64,000 nt of DNA from Ctenosaura bakeri (Eukaryota; Chordata; Lepidosauria; Squamata; Iguanidae). The stretch's first letter is position 1, and each line of letters starts with the position of its first letter. The notes under the pieces were generated by a model. It was not told where the DNA came from. It made no database searches and saw nothing but the letters and a program-made list of their open reading frames with translations. A program made the translations under genes and the position numbers. Of the stretch, positions 33,344 to 45,649 are shown one piece after another. Where the stretch lies: the NCBI GenBank assembly GCA_948474755.1, contig CAOLHI010001283.1, positions 1-64,000 on the forward strand, in the 5' to 3' direction.

Positions 33344-34122
33344 CAGTGTTTCTCAACTGGGGGCCATATGACCCCCTGGGGCCTCCCAGTATATTCCAAG
33401 GGGGCCACAGGTGAAAATTGCATAAATGAGGAGCCATGGCACAAGACTAGGGGGCCACAGAGGGAAGTGGAAAGTGAAGAAAACAGAGAAGTGACCAAAA
33501 AAGAAAACAGAAAAGTAAAAAAGAAAACAGAGAAGTAGAGTGAACAGAGAAGTGACTGTGCTTCCTAATCACCACATACGCTCTGTGGAAATGTTGCTTC
33601 GGCTTCCTTCTCTCTCCCACTTAGAATCATAGAGTTGGAAGAGACCCCAGGGGCCATTGAGTCCAACCCCCTGCTATGCAGGAACATCTATCAAAGCATT
33701 CCCAACAGATGGCCATCCAACCTCTGCTTAAAAACCTCCAAAGAAAGAGACTCCACCACACTCCGAGGCAGCACACTTCCGCACTCCACCGCTGTGTGCA
33801 CCAAGCTGTCTGCATCTCGTTTGTCACGGGCAAGGTGCCTGGCTGTAGCAGTGTTAGTGTGTAGGGTGTCTTCATGCAAGTATTACTGCAAAAGGAGATA
33901 TGTTGCTGCATGCAAGATACCTTTCTTGTTTCTGGTCATCAAGCACAAGCATCACATTGATCAAGAAATATTGAAAGTATAAATTTTTATGTAATTGTAT
34001 TTTGTATAAATCATAAAAATTATAAATAAAATATGTTCTATTTACAAACAAAACATTTAAATAGCTACCTTTCTACTGGTAGGACAGGAAGGCCACAATC
34101 AAAGAAAGATTGAGAAACACTG
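33344..34122. mobile_element. hAT element with nested CR1 fragment (779 bp)
   Basis: Ends cagtgtttctcaactg and attgagaaacactg are flanked by CCCTAAAG (33336-33343) and CCCTAATG (34123-34130), an 8 bp duplication with one mismatch. A CR1 3' end lies inside on the minus strand at about 33623-33788 (agaatcatagagttggaaga at its start), so CR1 inserted into the hAT element. A degenerate gaaaacagagaagt repeat lies near 33480-33560. Confidence 0.85.
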
Positions 34123-34130
34123 CCCTAATG

Positions 34131-34347
34131 CCATCAGATTCTGTCTGATCATTGAAGGTAAACTGTATCAGCCCTGATTAGTACTCAGATGGGAGACCAC
34201 CAATGCATACCAGGTGCTGTAGGCTGTATTTCAGAGAAAGGAACTGGCAAAACCACTTCTGAGTATTCCTTGCCTAAGAAAACCCTATGAAATTATTTAA
34301 GTTGCCAGAAGTCAACAAGCGACTTGATGGCACATGCACACAGTTAT
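34131..34347 (+). repeat. 5S rRNA-derived SINE
   Basis: The head matches the internal promoter region of 5S rRNA: cagccctgattagtactcag, atgggagaccacc, then accaggtgctgtaggctg. It is followed by ggaactggcaaaaccacttc and a tail with gcgacttgatggcaca. The tail resembles that of the tRNA-derived SINEs. It is not a 5S gene: it is diverged and carries a SINE body. Confidence 0.85.
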
Positions 34348-34452
34348 ATTGCCACATAACTGAATAGAGGATTGCACTTCTGTATGAGTAGGCCCCTTTA
34401 AATCCTTAACACTCTCTGCTTTAAAGACATACTACTGCAGACACATGACAAA

Positions 34453-34632
34453 GACCATTTCCACATGGGACTGTTATAGTGCTATGATTCCACTTTCAAC
34501 ATCCAATGGAATTCTGGGGTTTGCAGTTTAGGGAGGGGCTGGCCGGCTCCTCTATAAACTGCAAACCCCAGGATTCCATCGGATGTTGAAAGTGGAATCA
34601 TAGCGGTATAACCATCTTGTGCGGAAATGACC
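34453..34632. mobile_element. Foldback MITE with perfect AAA duplication (180 bp)
   Basis: Ends gaccatttccaca and tgcggaaatgacc, arms gattccactttcaacatcc and ggatgttgaaagtggaatc. AAA is present on both sides (34450-34452, 34633-34635). The element is nearly a full hairpin. Confidence 0.85.
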
Positions 34633-34865
34633 AAAGTTTCATACTCAAGGTGTGAATTTGTTAGTTTCACTTTATCGCACTTTTTTTTTTAAAAAAAATG
34701 TAAGTTATTTCTGTCCTATTTATGAGGAAGTGCACTGCTTTCCAGAAGTTCATATCAAAAAAGGAAACAAACAAAATCCTCACACACCTAAACAAGCCAG
34801 ATTCATTAAGCACACCGTACCTGAGTGAATATGTAACTATCTCCATACAGCACTCAAAGTACAGT

Positions 34866-35030
34866 TGTTGTTGTATGCTTTCAAGTCATTTTGGACTGAA
34901 CGGCAACCCTAAGGTAAACCTATCAGAGAATTTTCTGGGGCTGAGAGCATGTGACTGCCTAACATCACCCAGTGGATTTCCATGGCTGAGTAGAGAATCA
35001 AACCCTGGTCTCCAACACTAGAGTTACCTA
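34866..35030 (-). repeat. tRNA-derived SINE fragment
   Basis: Minus orientation. It begins with the tail complement (gttgttgtatgctttcaagt) and runs to ccctggtctccaacac near the head. The central region is shortened. Confidence 0.75.
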
Positions 35031-35465
35031 TTAGTGAAAAAAAGGTCACTACTCTTCCAACCCACGTATACTATTTTCCTAGTCCAAATCCCCTCCATTT
35101 ATGTTGTTGCAAAGTGTTGTGGAAGGAAGATACAGTTGCATGCTCATTTATAAGATGTTATATAGCTAATATAGATAGCTACAGATATAGATATTCTTAG
35201 TTTCACAAATGTTGCTGACTGGAGTTGTACACCATCAATGATTTGGAGTCTATCCAAGAATGAAGGAATAAGTGATTTACTGACAGATAATATGGCATGT
35301 TCCAAAGGTGTCACTATTTGTAATGGTACTGTTGTGATTCTATCTATAGCAATTACATTTCAATATTTCATGAGTCTATTTGGAATTCCTCCCAGAGCAT
35401 CTGTCAATGGTGATCGTGATGATATCTTCTTCTTATTATTATTCTTCCCCTCCTCCTCCTCCTCC

Positions 35466-35672
35466 GCCCAGCGTTGGCACTTGGAGCGCATGGCAGGAGT
35501 ATGGGGGCGTGGGTGTGGCCAGGTTGTGTGTGGGTGTGGTGCATGGGGAATGGCCGTGGTGCATGGGGATGTGACCACAGCACACGGGGGGCATGGCTAT
35601 GAGCCAGGATGCCCAAAAAAATTGCTGCCAGGGACAAACTACCCCCATCGCCCCCCCGTCCCTATGCGACTG
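35466..35672 (+). repeat. GC-rich dispersed repeat, copy 2 of 4
   Basis: The head is acttggagcgcatgg and the end ccctatgcgactg, with units such as gggggcgtgggtgtggcc. It is preceded by a (CTC)n tract, which may be part of this copy's insertion. Confidence 0.72.
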
Positions 35673-35724
35673 CCTCCTCTTCCTTCTCCTTCTTCCAGGT
35701 GACACAGAGCAGTTTGCTGTATAC

Positions 35725-35911
35725 CAGTGCTTTTCAAAGTGTTGATCTATGAACTGGTGCCAATCTCCAAGATATTGCCTGCTGGTCCTTCAAAAATTTC
35801 TTGGAAAGAACTAAACAGTTGTAGCCAATGGGCAAAAATACAGTACTGGTCTCTGGCACAATGGGAGAAAACATTGTTGATTCCCTATATCAGATTGCTC
35901 AAGAAGCACTG
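35725..35911. mobile_element. Short hAT-like element (187 bp)
   Basis: The ends are cagtgcttttcaaag and ctcaagaagcactg. The flanking 8 bp agree only weakly, so the assignment rests on the terminal repeats. Confidence 0.55.
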
Positions 35912-36099
35912 CACTAGACACACCTGGGGGAAAACAAATTAAACTACCTACTAGCCTTTTCTGGATTCTTGGTTTTGTCAGCTGATACCCACCACAGGGC
36001 ATGATGGGAGCATATTTGGAGGGCACCAGGTTAGGAAAGGCTGGTCTCGTTGTTTTGGACAAGGCTTTTGTGGCTGCTGGTCTGTTGCTTTGGTATCTT

Positions 36100-36770
36100 C
36101 TTCTGATTAGTTGTCCATCCCCAGATTTTCTGAGTCAATGAATAGCTGGCTATTTTTTCGAGTGAATAAGTCAGAGCAAATTCTCAGATGCTCACTTTAG
36201 AAATTACTATGATCACCTCAGAGATACATGCATGCTTTCCCTGAGTTAACAGCAGCTTATCTTAAGGGCATTACTCTCATCCTTAGCGATGATTAAACTT
36301 TAAGATTCTGGCACCTTAACAACTGACCATGATGAAAAGTTTTGAATTGGCTGTCATTGGAAAGAAAGAGATTTGGACACCAAGCAATTATTTAGTGATG
36401 GCTATCAAGATGGATATTCTCTGTGGATATAGCAAGGGCAAAAAAAAATTGTAATCATAAAGTCAAATGTTGATTTACATGTGTCTACTGTTCAGCGCTT
36501 CAGTTTCCCTTTTCAATTTCCATCTGCTGGAAATGTACCAAACATAAATTTTAAAGCTTCACAATAAAATTGTATCTTGGCAAGGGTTATCACATAAAAG
36601 ATGAAGGCTTGGAGCTCGATGTCAAATCAAATTAGAGTGCATTAACATTGAATTTGTTGTAAATTCTAGTCATATTATCCCTTTTTGTTATTTGCTAGCT
36701 TCAGAAATGAACATTTCCTAGGGTGTTTTGAGATTGCACTAATTTTCTAGGCTGGTTGTAAGAAAAGGAC
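36100..36770. other. Repeat-poor AT-rich stretch, candidate regulatory DNA
   Basis: No repeat signature, gene or long frame is seen. It is rich in homeodomain-type cores (attaac, aattag, cattaac) and in runs without CpG. It is a candidate conserved non-coding element by texture only. Confidence 0.3.
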
Positions 36771-36849
36771 ACAACCCACCTGAAGTTAAACCCACTTGTG
36801 GTGCATTCCAATACATGTCTACTCAGAAGTAGATCACATTGAATTCTAT

Positions 36850-37051
36850 GGCCATTTCTGCACTACACTGTTATGGTGCTATTATTCTACTTTCAACATC
36901 CTATGGAATCCTGGGGTTTATAGTTTAGGGAGAGGCATTGAGAATTTTCAGCCGGAGAGTTCTTTGGCCTCAGTAAACTACAAACCCCAGAATTCCACAG
37001 GATGTTGAAAGTAGAATAATAGCACTACATCAGTATAGTGTGCAAATGGCC
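36850..37051. mobile_element. Foldback MITE (202 bp)
   Basis: Ends ggccatttctgcactacact and gtgtgcaaatggcc, with flanks TAT and TAC (2 of 3 match). The arms are the shared caacatcctatggaatcct and aattccacaggatgttg. Confidence 0.82.
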
Positions 37052-37306
37052 TACAGGTCTTAATCCTAGACAAACATGTATTTGGACTGCACACTCACTT
37101 TTTGGAGCAGAGTTAAACACAGTCTTAACCATCACTCCCTGGAGTCAATGGGATTTAAAATTGGTTGATCTGAGAAAATGCCTTTTACTAGGACCACAAA
37201 AATATTACAAAAGTGATATATGTTTGTTTGTACCTATGAAGCTGCTTTCGTTTTTATTAATTTTGACAGTTACTTTCGACTTATTCATTTTATTTTATTT
37301 TACTTC

Positions 37307-37540
37307 TCAGAGCCATCATGGAACAGTGGTCTACATGTTGGACTAGGATTCCAGAAGTCCCGAGTTCAAATCCCTGCTCAGATGTGGAAACCCAATGAGT
37401 GACCAAGGGCAAGTCACACTCTCTCAGCTTTAAAGGAAGGAAATGGCAAAACGCCTCTGAACAAATCTGGCTAGAAGTACTCTGTGACAGGTTTGCCATA
37501 AGCTGACTGAAGGAAATGGCTGAAGTCTACCTGAAGGAAC
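37307..37540 (+). repeat. tRNA-derived SINE
   Basis: It reads gtctacatgttggactagg, cgagttcaaatccctgctc (B-box-like) and gggcaagtcacactctctca. The tail has gtttgccataagctgactga. Confidence 0.8.
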
Positions 37541-38109
37541 ATAACCCAATGCTATTTTTAAATGCCAGCAACAGAATCAGTCAGCATTATAACATGATGC
37601 AGATATCACTGGAGAAAAATGATATGGCAACCCAACATAATCACTCACTGAGTGGGACCATCAGGATAAGGAGCAGAACAATATTAGTGCAGGACACTCC
37701 CACACCCGATCATTCCCAATTAATGAGAGAAAATGGTGAAATTATTGGCTAGTGTTGGTGCCTCTCTTGAGGTGGTCACTTGAGTTAAGAGCTAGGTATC
37801 TCTGATTTTTTGCTTTCTGTCTGGATGGAACCATTTAGATGTAGGTGCTTTTTTTCTTTCAAGAACATATACTTGGTCGTTATGTGTAAAAAGGAACACA
37901 AAGGGCTAATATGGTACAGCAGAGCACCATGGGCTAAATCCAACACTGAATTTAAAATTTTCCTTCTCTCCCTCCCCTGTCATTTGTGAACATTTTGTGT
38001 CATGGTGTTGTGGATCAGAGTTTATCTTCCCCTCACTCTAATATGGAACTTTTGTGATACAGGAAAGTTTCTTGCATTTCCTCATGGCACTGCACATCAC
38101 CTGTTACAG

Positions 38110-38475
38110 CAGTGGTGGGCAACTGTGGCAGGATGTGAGCATCCAGTTTTATAGTTTTACCCCTCTCATATGCCCTCCCTCCACAGGAAACTCAAATACC
38201 TCTGTTTTCCTTTTGAGTGCCGCTCAAAATGGCTAAATGTTACTATTTTGAAAGTGATTGCAAAGCAAAATGGTTGTATTTGTGAGTAATACAAGGTTTT
38301 GAGATATACTTGTGGAGGTGAGGGAAGGATACTTTTATATGTTTTCACATGTTTAGGAGGTTTTTGTGTGGTTCGGGGCAAAAATTACACAAAAATCTCT
38401 CCAGATTTTTTTCTTTTATAAGGTTGTGGGGTTTCATGGGCCAGAAAAGTCCAGTTTGTACTTTGCCCACCCTTG
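38110..38475. mobile_element. hAT element (366 bp)
   Basis: Ends cagtggtgggcaactg and actttgcccacccttg, flanks TGTTACAG and TGTTAAAA (6 of 8). It is the same family as 43682-44051. Confidence 0.8.
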
Positions 38476-38842
38476 TGTTAAAAGCATAGCTTTCTCTGTC
38501 AGGAAATTATAAATGATAACAGAGAGAGGCAAATCATGTGACAAATTCCCTAATTCACCTCTTTCCTGACTATAAACCAGAGAGTGCATTAGATGCAGTC
38601 TCCTGCCTTGCTCCTGTCCACTGAGCACCTCCACTACTCTCCTTCTCACATAGTCACACAGTTCTCACACAGACTTTCACTTTCTGCGAAGCAAAATGTA
38701 GCAAGGTATTAGTGACTATGCACTGTCCACAGCGCTGGCCCAAGACATTTTGCTGCCTGAGGGAGAACAGAAGCCAGTACCTTTTCCCACTGTGATCACT
38801 CCTCAAGCCAAAGTGCACTGCACCCCTAGAAGTGAGGAGAAA

Positions 38843-38846
38843 GAAG

Positions 38847-38887
<41 letters not shown>

Positions 38888-39065
38888 GAAGAAAGACAGA
38901 CAGACAGACAGACACAACACACACTTTATTGAAGAGAAAAAGAATTTTACTGGTTGCATCTCCAGTGCAATTTGGCTCAGCAGAGGATCCAGGTGAATTG
39001 GTAACTAGTATGTAGTATTTTAATTTATACGCTGCCTTGAGTCACAGTTTTGGAAAAAGCCAGGC

Positions 39066-39099
<34 letters not shown>

Positions 39100-39108
39100 G
39101 TCATCATC
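38843..39108. repeat. Compound microsatellites (GAAA)n(GA)n(GACA)n and (CAT)n
   Basis: At 38843-38912 GAAA units pass into GA and then GACA units. At 39067-39108 is a (CAT)n tract, which follows an L2-like tail (ttaatttatacgctgccttg near 39020). It is non-coding. Confidence 0.85.
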
Positions 39109-40852
39109 CATCCTGCCTATCATCCCATCCTGCTGGTGGTCCCACCTAGCATGGGAATGGCAGTTAGTAAATCATCCCACTGCAGTGTGAACTTCTGAGT
39201 CATGCCCCTTCCCATCACTTGGGAGTGAGGCTGACCATGGTGGCTACTGAGGTGGGACAATGCCCATAGTCAACCGCAAGGTCCCTTAGAGGAGCACTCC
39301 ATTTGAGGGAAGGAAGCCTGATAGTTCTTGATGACTGGATGTGGCCTGATGCTGAAAGATGCCACAAAGAGGCCAGTGCCAGTAACTGAAGCCAAAATGC
39401 CTGACCCTCCAACCAGACAAGTGCAACCATCTTGTTGGAAAAGCATGATCTGTTCAAAATTGGGAAAGCCGTTTTTTATTCAACCTGGGAATGAATAATT
39501 ACCAATATTTTTTGCGTCCCTTCCTCAGCTCACAGATGATATTAGGTTCTACATTTAGTTTTAGGAAAGATGAATCAGATAAACTGTGGACAAAACCAGA
39601 CATATGTCTCTGGTATATTAAGAAGAAATGCATACAAAATGTGTATCATTTTTTTTCTGTGGACTTTTAGGGTGCTTTTAAAAATGTCTGCACACAATTT
39701 AGACACTTGAGGACCTTTTCCTTTCTTTTTTAAAAAAACACAAACTGATATGGAAATACGATTAAATAAAAAAATTAAGATGGATAAAATGAGGAACTGT
39801 AAGAACCAAAATGGGTGGATCCCTCCCTGAAAGGTGTTTGCATTTGGTTGGATCAATCTTAAAAGTCATAAACCTAGCCTTGCATATTTCAAATATTCTG
39901 AATTTTTCCCACTTTCCAATATCTACGTTGCTGGAATGCTTTTTTTTTTTTTTTTTGCAGGGGGAAGGGGGAGATTGCTGGTGGGAATAGTTGCTATCCA
40001 TACATGTTCGCATAAATGTTCTGAAACACTTAAAATGTGTGCTAACCAGCTCTTAATTGAAAACACTCTTGAAGAGAAGGTGTGATCTGCAAACAGCTGT
40101 TCCACGCAGACCAGTGACACAGTGACTTACTCCAGCTAATTAATTAGAACACCTGGAGTATCTTTCAGAGCAAAACTGGAAACAAAATACTGGAGATTAA
40201 GTTTTCAAGCTACTGGTGGTCCCCAACTAATCTCTTTCAGGTGTAAACCCATGTGTATGTGGAAAGCAAAATCCGACCCATTCCTTTGAGACAGGAGGTC
40301 TTTGGGCTAATAACTGTAGCATGTAGTTTCCATAAAATTTACAAGGCTGTCTTTAAATTTTAGTAGTGGCAGGCTCACAATAAATGCCAATGAGGGTCCA
40401 TCAAAATGAGCATTTTTGTGTTTCCCCATAAAAACAGATCAACCTTTTTCGCAGACTTCGCGTAGAGGAATTTATATAATTATGCCATGTATCTTTGGCT
40501 TGCAAGTCCCTCTTACACTAAAGATCAACATGGTAAGTCATAAAGGTAGGGAAAAATCAACACTGGGACATAATAAAAGTCAACGAGAGTTGGACTGAGT
40601 GGTTCTATCTTTACCTCAAATGTTAACTGTGTTGCAAAGAAAATTTCCAATAGTTTTTGTGAGGTTGGAGGATGGCTATATTGTCCTTCCAACTTCAGAA
40701 GTTCACTTCTAAACCTTTCGGTTTCCAAAGTCAGGGGCCTGGTACATAGGCAACACCCCTGGTTGCATTTTTTATTAGGACCCAGTTGGAAGATCTCAGG
40801 ACTTGGTCCTGAGTCTCCACTTTTCATGGGTTATTTCCAGGTGGGAGACAAG

Positions 40853-41004
40853 GGCCATTTCTGCTCTACACTGTTATAGTGCTTTCCACTTTCAGTATCT
40901 TGTGGAATTCTGAGGTTTGCAGTTGAGGCCCTTCCCTAAACTTCAAACTCCAGGATGTTGAAAGTGGAATAACAGCACTATAACTGTGTAATGTGGAAAT
41001 GGCC
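40853..41004. mobile_element. Foldback MITE with perfect AAG duplication (152 bp)
   Basis: Ends ggccatttctgctctacact and taatgtggaaatggcc, with AAG on each side (40850-40852, 41005-41007). Its arms are shortened compared with 36850-37051. Confidence 0.87.
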
Positions 41005-41308
41005 AAGGGTACAAATTCTCCTATTTTGGTGGTCTCAGATCCAGATAAGAGGAAAGGGCTACATGCAAATCTTTAGCTCAGCTATTAAAGCAGCAGCAGC
41101 TTGCTACAGTCTGTGAGGTTAACCGGTTTGTTGCTACGACTTGCAAAGACTGTCCAGAGGGCCTGAGTATTTACTTACAAAGCTTCCTTCTTCTGTCACA
41201 GTTGTTACAGTGCCAGGGCTCACCCTCCAATCTGCTCTGCATCCACCTTCTGGCTAGAAGGAAGCAAGCTAGATTACAACTTCAATTCAACATCCCCTCA
41301 GTGTAAAG

Positions 41309-41935
41309 CACCTGTGTCAAACACAAGGCCCGCAGGTTGAATCCAGCCTACCAGGCCATTTCATGTGCCCCTCACGCCTCTTCTGCAGCTGCGGCACTCC
41401 CCCTCCCCCCCCGCCTGGCAAGCCTGATCTCCACATTGTGGGCCTCTGGCTGCTGGTATGCTGAAGAGAGGCACAGCAGCCCTCAGTCGCAATCTACTTC
41501 TACTTCTGATTGCTCCTCTATGCAATTCTTGTCATCAGAGCATTGACGCAGGTCACTATGGCAACACTCTGCGTGGCTCGCAACAGTTGGACAGAGAAGC
41601 AGTCAAAAGTAGAAGTAGATCGCAAGTGATGGCTGCTGGGTCCCTCTTTAGAATACTGGCGGCCAGGGACCTGCAATGTGGGGATCAAGCTCACCAGGTG
41701 CAGAGAGGGGCAGTGGGGCTTAAAGAGGCACAGAGAGGAGCTGGGGGGCAGAAAGAGGTACAGAGAAGGGCTGGGGGGCAGAAAGAGGCATATATGTATA
41801 TATATGTGTATGTGTGTATATACACAAACACACATATCTTAATTATATTTATATAGTCTTACAGATACAACTGGCTCTTTGAGGTCAACCATAGTGCTGA
41901 TGTGGCCCAAGATGAAATTGAGTTTGACATCCCTG
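41309..41935. mobile_element. hAT element with perfect 8 bp duplication (627 bp)
   Basis: The left end is cacctgtgtcaaacacaagg and the right end is gagtttgacatccctg. Perfect GTGTAAAG duplication (41301-41308, 41936-41943). The interior has an inverted pair (tctacttctacttctgattg and agtagaagtagatcgc) and about three copies of a cagagaggggctggggggca-like unit near 41700-41785, then a (TA/TG)n tract. The frames inside (up to 132 codons) are not convincing. Confidence 0.9.
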
Positions 41936-42909
41936 GTGTAAAGTAACAATCTGCATGTGGACTTTATGCTGCACTAACCCACATGCCACTCCCTCCTGAC
42001 CTAGTTTAAAGCACTGAAGCTGCCTCACATGGCATTCCATGCTTCATCATAATCAGGCAGGACTGGAAAAGGTCTGGTTACCCTCCCTATAGCTGGCTGC
42101 ACAATGATGACATCAGTGCTGAGATCCATGATCATCATGTGTCTGGTTTGAGGGAGGGAGAGAGGGAATTGCCAGACATTTCTCCAATCCTGCCTGCTCA
42201 ACTTGACACACAGAATGTCTATATGAGGTGCTTTGGGGCTTTGAAGTAGGCCAAGAGGGTGGCTTTTGGTGCTGTGCAGAAAGGATGAGAGTACCAACCT
42301 CTGCAGCACCCCCCCCCCAAAAAAAAGACATCTGCAAGCATAAGGAACACTGACACATGTGGCTCTCCCCCCACTGAATTCAGGCCAAAGTGTTCCTTAT
42401 GCTGCTCCTTATATAAGTGAGAAAGAATAATCTCCTCATTCCACTTTGTTCTGGGAACAGCCCCTTTAGGTAAGATTTCTTTATTTCCAAACAGGAAAAT
42501 ATGATCTCTGAGTATATGTTGGAATGAAAAGCTGTGAGCATCTGTGGCTGGTACTTTATGCATAATGCTTAATGGCATTGCCAGGGGAAATCTCTCGGTC
42601 TCAGGTTTTGGGCCAGAAAACTGGAACGATCATGGACTAAGCTATAAGCCAAAAGCCAAATCCTCTCCACCTGAGAATCTTAAACAAAGTGTGCCCATGA
42701 ACAGTTAGTGTTCAGTGGAATGGGCATTCTAAGCCAGCTCACTTTAAATAGGTCTCCAGATTATTTCTGTGACATTCAGAGAACACTGGATGTGGCATTT
42801 ACTGTGTGAATGGAATTAACAAACATATTTTGAAAATGTTAAACAGCAGCTTCTGAGCTCCCCTGTGCACAGAGACAGCATGGAATAAGTACTGGAGGAG
42901 AAAAAAAAT

Positions 42910-42913
<4 letters not shown>

Positions 42914-42957
<44 letters not shown>

Positions 42958-42972
42958 ACACACACACACACC
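42914..42972. repeat. Compound microsatellite (CTGT)n(CT)n(CA)n
   Basis: Four or so CTGT units, a CT run and a CA run lie in order. It has the same CTGT/CT make-up, on the other strand, as 38843-38912. Confidence 0.9.
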
Positions 42973-43194
42973 ATTGTTTTTATGCAAATAACCACTTCTG
43001 AGGCTGGTATTTTCATCAAGAAAGAGGTTTCCATTAGTGCCAATAATGGCTTTCCCTCCTGATGCAATTAGCAGTTCAGGGAGGTGATTTTTCACCAGCA
43101 CCATGATGGATTGGGTGGTGGGCAGATAAACTCTGCCTGAGATCCTCTTTAATGGTTGCAGAATGTAAATTTATCCTATTGTAGCTATGTTGCA

Positions 43195-43376
43195 AGAGCC
43201 AGCATGGTGTAGTGGTTTGAACATTGGACTACCACCCTGGAGACCAGGGTTTGATTCCCCACTCAACCATGAAAATCCACTGAGCAACCTTGGGCATGTT
43301 ACACACTCTCCACCCCCAGAAAATCCTGTGATAGGTTTGCCATAAGTCAGAAATGACTTGAAGGCACACAACAAGC
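43195..43376 (+). repeat. tRNA-derived SINE
   Basis: The head is gagccagcatggtgtagtgg, the B-box-like segment gggtttgattcccc, the middle ccttgggcatgttacacact, and the tail agaaatgacttgaaggcaca. It lacks part of the central region. Confidence 0.88.
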
Positions 43377-43681
43377 CATGCTGCAGTAATAGATTGTACC
43401 ACTGTATAACCAATCATACAGTGGAGTAATATGACTATATCACCACTCCTTACTCATGCAACTCTCTATCCACTGCTAAGGACAACACTTAAGGAATCTC
43501 CTAGGCAGTCCTAGGCTTTCACAATAGTTTATGTTAGCGTTATAGAACTTGTACATCTTGAATACTACTCCCATTTAGTATTAGTGTAAACAAAGTAGCT
43601 ATTTATCTTTTAAAAAACACAATATTTCAAAACACCCATTCCTTTAAAATATTTTTACTAAAGTATTATAATAATTTAGGT

Positions 43682-44051
43682 CAGGGGTGGGCAACACCAT
43701 GAAAAGCAGAGGCCAATTTCCCCACCAGACACCCCTGTGGGACACCCTCCCAAGTTTATACCTCTGTGTTCCTCTACAGTATCTCTCAAAATGGTGGTAG
43801 GAAATGATGTTGTGTCACTTTCTGTTGCCATTTTGAGAGGGACTGCAGAAGAAAACAGAGATATTTAGGTTCTGGGATTCTTGTGGTGGTATTTTTTTTC
43901 AACCATTTGGGAGAATTTGTTTCCTGAAAATCATACTATTTTTAAATGGAAGGGGGTTGAAGGACTTGGGGATAATGGCAGATCTCAGTGGCGACAGAAG
44001 TGAAGTCTAGGGGGAACATGTGGCCCATAGGCTGCAGTCTGCTTACCCCTA
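43682..44051. mobile_element. hAT element with perfect 8 bp duplication (370 bp)
   Basis: Ends caggggtgggcaac and gcttacccct(a), with ATTTAGGT on both sides (43674-43681, 44052-44059). Internal inverse pairs (ctcaaaatggtggtagg and ttgccattttgagag) suggest a foldback interior. Confidence 0.92.
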
Positions 44052-44059
44052 ATTTAGGT

Positions 44060-45640
44060 ATTTCTGGCAATCAAAACTAAACAGTACTGTGTTCACAGTA
44101 TTACGACATTTTTCTCAAATGAAAAGAAGGATGCTGGTTGCTTCATGCTAAGTGAGAATGACACCTATAATGTCATCTTTTGTCCACCATCTAGAAAGAA
44201 AAGAGTCAATATGTCATCTAGCAAAACAAGATGCAGTGAATATCCAACATTTTGAGATATCAGGGTAGTGTGGTGGTTGTTTCTAATGAACAGCTGCTGC
44301 ATATATTCTATCTCAGCATCACACACCAAAATGTTCTGTTCTAAGGTTGGTTCCATGGGAATCAATCTTTGTTCATAATGAATTTCACTTGGGATCATGA
44401 AAATTTAACAGTTTACCACTACGACTCTCTTGTTTTTGCCATGTTTGGTCTGGAATTTTCACCACACCTTTGGATGCATTTTGAAAAACAAGAGGTCATG
44501 ACTTTGAGAAACACCTGTTTAGAAACCCTTGGGAATTATACTGAAATATCAGCATTGCACAGGAAGTGAAACATGCCATGTTGGTTAATTTTCCTAACAC
44601 TGTTACTTTTTTTTTTCATTGCAGTATTCTGCAGCTGACTCTTTAATTGTGTGTTAAGTTTCCCCATGGATCTCAGAAGTGTCCAGAAAACCTCCTTCCA
44701 TGCATGTATGTTTGTGTGTGTATATACTCTCATATATACAGCATTTGTGCTTAGAGAACAAAATCGGTAGAGCTGACTCCAGTAAATGAAGGTATTTTTA
44801 TATAAGTTTATTAAGCAAATACACCAGGACTAAGTCACTGAAAGAATAAGTAAATTGTACAATGTACCACCCACTGCCTTTCACCGAGATCATCACCCAG
44901 TGCCTTTCTGAAGCTTCTTTCACGAATTCACTAGCATCTCTAAACTAAGTCTAATGAATGGGGAGGTATATTGTGCCTGCTTGTCCAAGTCGTAACGTTA
45001 TCAGAACTTGGACAAGCAGGACCATGTCTCCTTATATGAGCCTGCTCAAGCTCTAAGATCTTCAGGGGAGATCCTTCTCTTAGTTCCACCACCTTTATTC
45101 ATTCCAACTCTTCCGGTTTATCAAGGACAGGATTCATTAATCCCACTTTTCAGCTGATTGTAAAATATCCTAGTATCTTTCTCTCCTCCTAACACTTTTC
45201 CTTTTTGTCCTGAGCTTACTTCAGTTGCTGCAGTGTTCAAAGAGCAAAAGTTGTTCACACTCAATTAGCTGGTAGGGAGGGAATCTTGCCTTTCCCAGTA
45301 GGCAAAAGCAAACAGCTGAAATCTCTTCTAGCTTGTGTGTTTTCTTCAATGATAACTTTCACTATCTTCATCATCACCAGATACACATGTCCTTCTGTGA
45401 AGTATCGCAAGGTATGCCCCTTCTCTAGTTCATTTGGTGGGAAGACCAAAGAGGGCCTTCACAATGGGCACTCCCAAGCTTCCTCCCTTAGAGAGGCTAA
45501 GATGGCTCCAAATTTGTCATTCTGTTGGTGAGGGAAAACTTTTCTGTCCTAACAGTCTTTCTAAGAATTGACTGCAAGAGCTTTTAATGGTATGCCGTTT
45601 CCATGGTGCTCCTATTTTACAGATTTTTTGCATCTCTTAA
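44060..45640. other. Unassigned stretch with a 15 bp perfect hairpin
   Basis: No gene is seen. A perfect inverted repeat, cctgcttgtccaagt at 44976-44990 and its complement at 45006-45020 with a 15 nt loop, stands out. The surroundings (about 44780-45540) could be an eroded LTR or DNA element, but I cannot fix ends. Confidence 0.45.
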
Positions 45641-45649
45641 CTTTTAACA

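Noticed and set aside
34131..34347. 5S rRNA gene
   Set aside because: Only part of the 5S sequence is present, diverged and joined to a SINE body and tail.
35238..35702. 154-codon plus-strand frame
   Set aside because: It spans a microsatellite and one copy of the GC-rich repeat; other copies do not keep the frame.
41458..41856. 132-codon plus-strand frame
   Set aside because: It lies inside a hAT element, is built from tandem repeats and ends in a TA/TG microsatellite.
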